Part shown: one piece after another, positions 59,561-64,000 of the stretch
Layout: the number at the start of each line of letters is the position of its first letter
Numbering within the stretch: the first letter of the stretch is position 1
Origin: Chrysoperla carnea
Taxonomy: Eukaryota > Arthropoda > Insecta > Neuroptera > Chrysopidae
DNA length: 64,000 bases
Assembly (NCBI RefSeq): GCF_905475395.1
Contig: NC_058339.1
Span: 56,863,172 to 56,927,171, forward strand
Direction: 5' to 3'
Translations under genes and position numbers: made by a program
The notes under the pieces: model-generated
Told to the model about the DNA's origin: nothing
The model's database searches: none
Seen by the model: only the letters and a program-made list of their open reading frames with translations

Positions 59561-60769
59561 GCAACAGGAATAACTAGACTTTTCAAAAAGTCAGCTATGA
59601 ATGACAACTAATTCCATGCACACATTTGAACTGTATTATTGTATATTTCTATGGTTCTTTAATACTCACCTATTTATTTAACACCTGCGGGATGATCTTT
59701 AAGCCTGTTATGGAAGTTATATTTTAAACTAATGGTTGCGGCATGGTAAAATTATTTTCACAAAAGTCCCTCAATTTTATAAAAACTTGCAGAACCAAGT
59801 TAATTTAAAAAAAAAAACTTTCTTTTATCTTCTTACTAACTTGACAAGTTCTCGGCTTATTTATTGCCCTAAGAAGTGACTCTTTTGTACTTTGGTGAGA
59901 ATATTCAATCTGTCTAGAACAAGTTTTACTCATTTAATAAAATTATATTTGATAAAGAATGTAATATTGTGAATTTTCCTGAAATTACAAAATTGATTTG
60001 TCAAGACAGCTTTTATGTTCTACCATTATTAAGCACAAGAATCATTTCCCAGGACAAATACAAACGAATGGTTTAACAATTCTGAAGTGATGGGTTTATA
60101 TTATTTTTATTAAACTGACTTCAGTATAGACAAGATAATGTTTGTAATCGGATTTATATTATATTAAGAGTAAAAATATACAAAAAGAAGCTTATACCAT
60201 CATGGATCAAAGTTTACTTAAAACATCTAACTTCAATAAATAATAATGATAATATTCTCACTTCAATAACTTTTATACTTGAATTACTTATTAAAGATTT
60301 TAGTCAAACGTTTCCTTCAACATATTGATGACGGTAACTATGACCTTCAAGGCATTATTATCTTTATTTTATCTACTTCGTTTACGTTGAGAGAAACCAC
60401 CATCAAGGGATTGTAAAACAAATCATGTGCAAATACTGTTTTAGCAGTCCAAAACGGAACTGAAATGTATATTAGAATTTCTATGAAAGACAATTTTCAT
60501 AATTGATCATTCTATATGGAACAATATCTTTACAGAATTAGCGGCTCCAAAAATATTAAAAAATTAGGTCTAGATAAAAGGCTTAAATTAAAGTATTTTT
60601 GTTGTCCATATTCTAGGATCTCTTCATCTTAAGTCAAGGTTGTTACTAGCAAAAATCTTGAAAGTAGCTTTTAGAACCATAGAACATAATTCAAAACAAG
60701 TGAAATCAAACAATTGACTGTCTTAATTGTTGAAATACCATGTAAAGATAGTGTCGATCACGCAATCGT
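59561..60769. other. gene-free stretch
   Basis: Nothing recognised apart from the CAAGTGAAATCAAACAATTG block near 60700, the reverse of the blocks at 14680 and 50720. Confidence 0.45.
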
Positions 60770-61085
60770 TTGTTTTTTTACGTCATGTAAGTAAAAAAGA
60801 TACAAACTAACTACATGATTTCGCTTAATTTTCCCCCTCATAAGTAAACAATTATATTTAACAAAAAATGTTTCAAACAAAAGTTGTTTATTGTTTTCAA
60901 AGAAACATTTTTTATATTTAAACTTTTGTTTTATCTCAAATGGTTTAGAAGACCCAATTGACCTATGTTACTCACTTACGAACGGCGGACAGTCGGAAAT
61001 GGAATAATTAAGTGATTTTATGAACACCAATAGCAAAATTTTGTTTGTAAGATCAATATTTTTAAGCGCTACAAACTTGGAATTG
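60770..61085 (-). repeat. dispersed family B, copy 5 (internally deleted)
   Basis: Has ACGTCATGTAAGTAAAAAAG, AATGTTTCAAACAAAAGTTG, GACCTATGTTACTCA and AAGCGCTACAAACTTGGAA but lacks the middle CAAAAACGAAA section, so about 150 bp have been lost. Confidence 0.6.
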
Positions 61086-64000
61086 CTATTATTTTCTGGA
61101 AATAGCTATTATTTATGTTTGGCATTTTTATGTTATTTTTAGAGATTTTTTTATATGAATCGATATTACGAATCGAATTTTGTATTAACGAGAAACTATG
61201 CTGTTTTAACGCTTACACTATTTTAATTTCACCCACACAAGTATCGTTTAATATTTTAGCACAAAAAATGTAACTCCATGAACCTTTTATTTAGCACAAA
61301 AGGTTGACGTTATACAGATATTAAAAACATAAAGGTGAAGAAAAGACAGATCGAACAGTGTTGATCAAAGTTTCAAATAGTATATTTTTTATATTTAATG
61401 AATTTTTAGATACAATAAAATCAGTTAAGAAACTTCTAGTAAACAGTTGCAAAAAATTGAAGCAGTTTCAACAGTGTACCAGTAAAACTATCTCTCATTC
61501 ATCTCACAAAAAAAATTAGCTACTCAATCTATCAAAGCCAGAAACTTGTTGAGAGAAGTTGTCCAAGTTGCACCTAAAAACTTTTTCGATTTTAAAATTT
61601 CTGTTTCAAACCAAGCACCATATGATTGCGTTTCCAAATGGAAAAACTCTTATAATTTCGCTGTAAAATGAGTTTGTTTCTGTGTTTTAGAAATCAAATT
61701 TCATAAATCTTAGAAACGTTATAAAATTACCAAGTGTAGTTTAATTTTGATAAAATTGATGGCGGTTTACCGTATAAATCTATAAAAAATAAATAAAAAG
61801 TTATTTTTGGTTTAGGTGAATATGTTGCAAGATGTGAGCTCCCAAAGTTGAAAAATTCTGCTTCTAAAAATTTACCATGAGATTCGCATTCATTTAGGTG
61901 ATTTTCGCAAAGATATTTTAAAATTAATAATAAAAAGCCCAGTGACACGTGGATATTATGTGAGTATGCATTTATTCGACAGCATAAATACTTGGAAACT
62001 CAACAAAACGGGTAGCCTGCCGAAATACAAACTGAAAGTTCAAAGTTTCGGGCGTGAAGTTGAAATGTTTTAAAGTGAAATCGGTTTTTGAAAATATTTA
62101 GAAATACCTATGCAAAAAATATACGCTTAAAACATTTCTAAGTAGACAAAGAGGTTTACATATTAGAAATGATTTCATTGCAATGGATCACCATAATGAC
62201 TTCATATAAAAACCCGTTTCGCATCTTGAAAATGACTTAAAAAAATAATAATAATAATAATAAGATAAATTTTTGGAATATTATGAATATAAGAAATAAA
62301 CTATTTTACTTAGGCGGATATTTTTAAAGATAATCTAATAAATTATAATGTGATTAATATCTTATACCACAAAACAACTACGCACAAAATCAATCAATTA
62401 ACATAATAATTTATTATTCAAAATATTACTGTTCTAAAATATTCTATATTTATGATAACAATAATATTTGAACAGCTTGTCTCTGGCATTAATCATATTT
62501 CATAAGTTTATTTTTAAACATCTGACACATTTTTTGAGATGATATTAAAATAATAATTATTATTTTTTGATTTTTTTTTTTTCTTTTTTTATTTGTCTGT
62601 ACTAAATCATTTTGCATTTAGGTATAATAGGAGAGAATGTTTTAAAGCATTTTTTAAATATGAAAATGAAACCATCCCTTTACTAAAGGATTATTATTCC
62701 TACAAAATATTTACATTTTGAGACTTTAAATACTAAACAAGCTATCGATGAAAAAAAGTTTTTATGATACAAGACATATTATCCATGATACAATTATACA
62801 TAATGTATCATAGATCAGATTCCCGTGTACCTTAATCATCTCCACTAATTTAACCTGAAAGCACTCTTCTTTCATACAAGCTTTTTAAAAAACATCGATG
62901 TATCTGATTGAAACCTTGAAAATCTATAAAGTTCTCTTGTAGGAATATACTTCTCCGAGCGTCTAGTAACTGCATCCAGTATTTTTAATTACTCCGAGTG
63001 AACCAATTTTTTTTATCCACTTACAGTACGCTAACCTAAACAAGAATTCATTCAACAAGAATCAAAATTTAGTGCTGATCTATTATGATGTATCAGTGGT
63101 GCAACACGTTGATTGATTTAAGATGCATGACGGCGTGTCTTTTGTAACTAAATCTTATCGACATTATACGTTATGTTTAAAATTAAAATATCGCATTGAA
63201 AATACTCTTCAATAATAATTTAGCTTGCCTTCTAGTATCAAATTTGTCTGGATAATAATAGCTATCCTTATAGTAAACGAGTTTGTCGAGAAATTGAGAA
63301 TGAATCAAGATACACGGTGTCCGGCGAGTGCTACACGTTATAAAATTTTATACAAAATATTTTCGTTATTTAAAATATGTTTTAAATTAAATAAATACAT
63401 TGATTTATGGATTTTTTTTTTCATTACAATTTATATATAATCTAATCTATTGACTTTCTAAATATTCTTTTATTAAATTTATTGATTCTAAAAAAAATTC
63501 ATAGAAGATATTGAAAAATATTCAAGGTTTTTTTAAATAAATACTTTATATATTTGATCATTTGTTTTGAATTTTTTTCTTTTAAATTTTATCTTGAACT
63601 TTGAATACATTTTTTTTTTCAAAATCTTTCAATAAATAAAGAAAAAAAAATTTTTACTCGTTAATAATTACTACTTTAACTTGTTAATTAATAAGTACTT
63701 TAACTAAACATTAATTAATTTAACTAATTATTAAAGCGATCCCCCAAATCATCTTGGAACACTTTCCAGTTATTCCATCTAAGTGATTCGAAAGGTATCT
63801 AATACATACTAATATAAATCAATATTTCCTGTTTTCTGTTGGCATTCTGCAATATGTTCTTCCGATTTCGACAGAACTTTGTCAACTTATTAACTTCACT
63901 TGCGCGAAGGCTATAGGCTATAAGTTATCTCGCTACGATAACCGTGGTTGGAGATTTGATGAACAAAAATAAATTTTCCTACAATACAGCATCAACTCTG
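61086..64000. other. gene-free stretch at the window end
   Basis: No gene recognised. An (AAT)n run lies at about 62240-62262. Short frames at 61727-61948 and 63225-63440 show no domain; the latter does not begin with ATG. Confidence 0.45.

Noticed and set aside
63225-63440. 71-residue hydrophobic frame near the window end
   Set aside because: Starts with TTG, with no recognisable domain or supporting signals.
1-64000. tRNA, rRNA or CRISPR features
   Set aside because: No stretch with a convincing tRNA B-box arrangement, no rRNA-like block and no regularly spaced direct repeats were seen. A tRNAscan-type search would be decisive for tRNAs.

Overview
This window is eukaryotic nuclear DNA. 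It is very AT-rich, full of non-coding sequence and transposon debris, with no operon-like gene packing. The protein families point to an arthropod, most likely an insect: a secreted S10 serine carboxypeptidase of the vitellogenic/CPVL-like type, mariner-type transposase remnants and a Ty3/gypsy element. Species and chromosome cannot be read from the sequence.

The only host protein genes I can support lie at 6.6-12.2 kb. They are two intact, intronless serine carboxypeptidase genes in the same orientation, inside a direct tandem duplication (unit 1 about 4686-8456, unit 2 about 8457-12755). The proteins are 455 and 452 residues, roughly 93% identical by eye, secreted, and carry a full Ser-Asp-His triad. 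Both have unusual residues in the substrate and oxyanion region. Unit 2 has acquired at least two extra insertions that unit 1 lacks.

The second major feature is a complete, very young Ty3/gypsy LTR retrotransposon at 19632-27723. It has 1893-bp LTRs that differ at only four positions by eye, TG...CA ends, a 4-bp target duplication, an intact gag, an intact pol (protease, RT, RNase H, integrase) and no env. Gag and pol appear to be joined by a -1 ribosomal frameshift at an A AAA AAC heptamer directly before the gag stop codon. The LTR carries three tandem copies of a ~127-bp hairpin-rich unit and a repeated PBS-junction-like motif.

The rest (1-4.7 kb, 12.8-19.6 kb and 27.7-64 kb) shows no convincing host exons. 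It is a patchwork of non-autonomous DNA transposons and dispersed repeats: a near-perfect mariner-derived 513-bp foldback (39004-39516), a 507-bp MITE with an 8-bp target duplication (40301-40807), several TA-flanked MITEs, a three-copy ~500-bp MITE family, two foldback elements with a shared palindromic core, a repeat family present at least five times between 46 and 61 kb, and a non-LTR retrotransposon RNase H relic. Repeat family membership was judged by comparing copies within the window; no database was searched. Coordinates of degenerate repeats are approximate.
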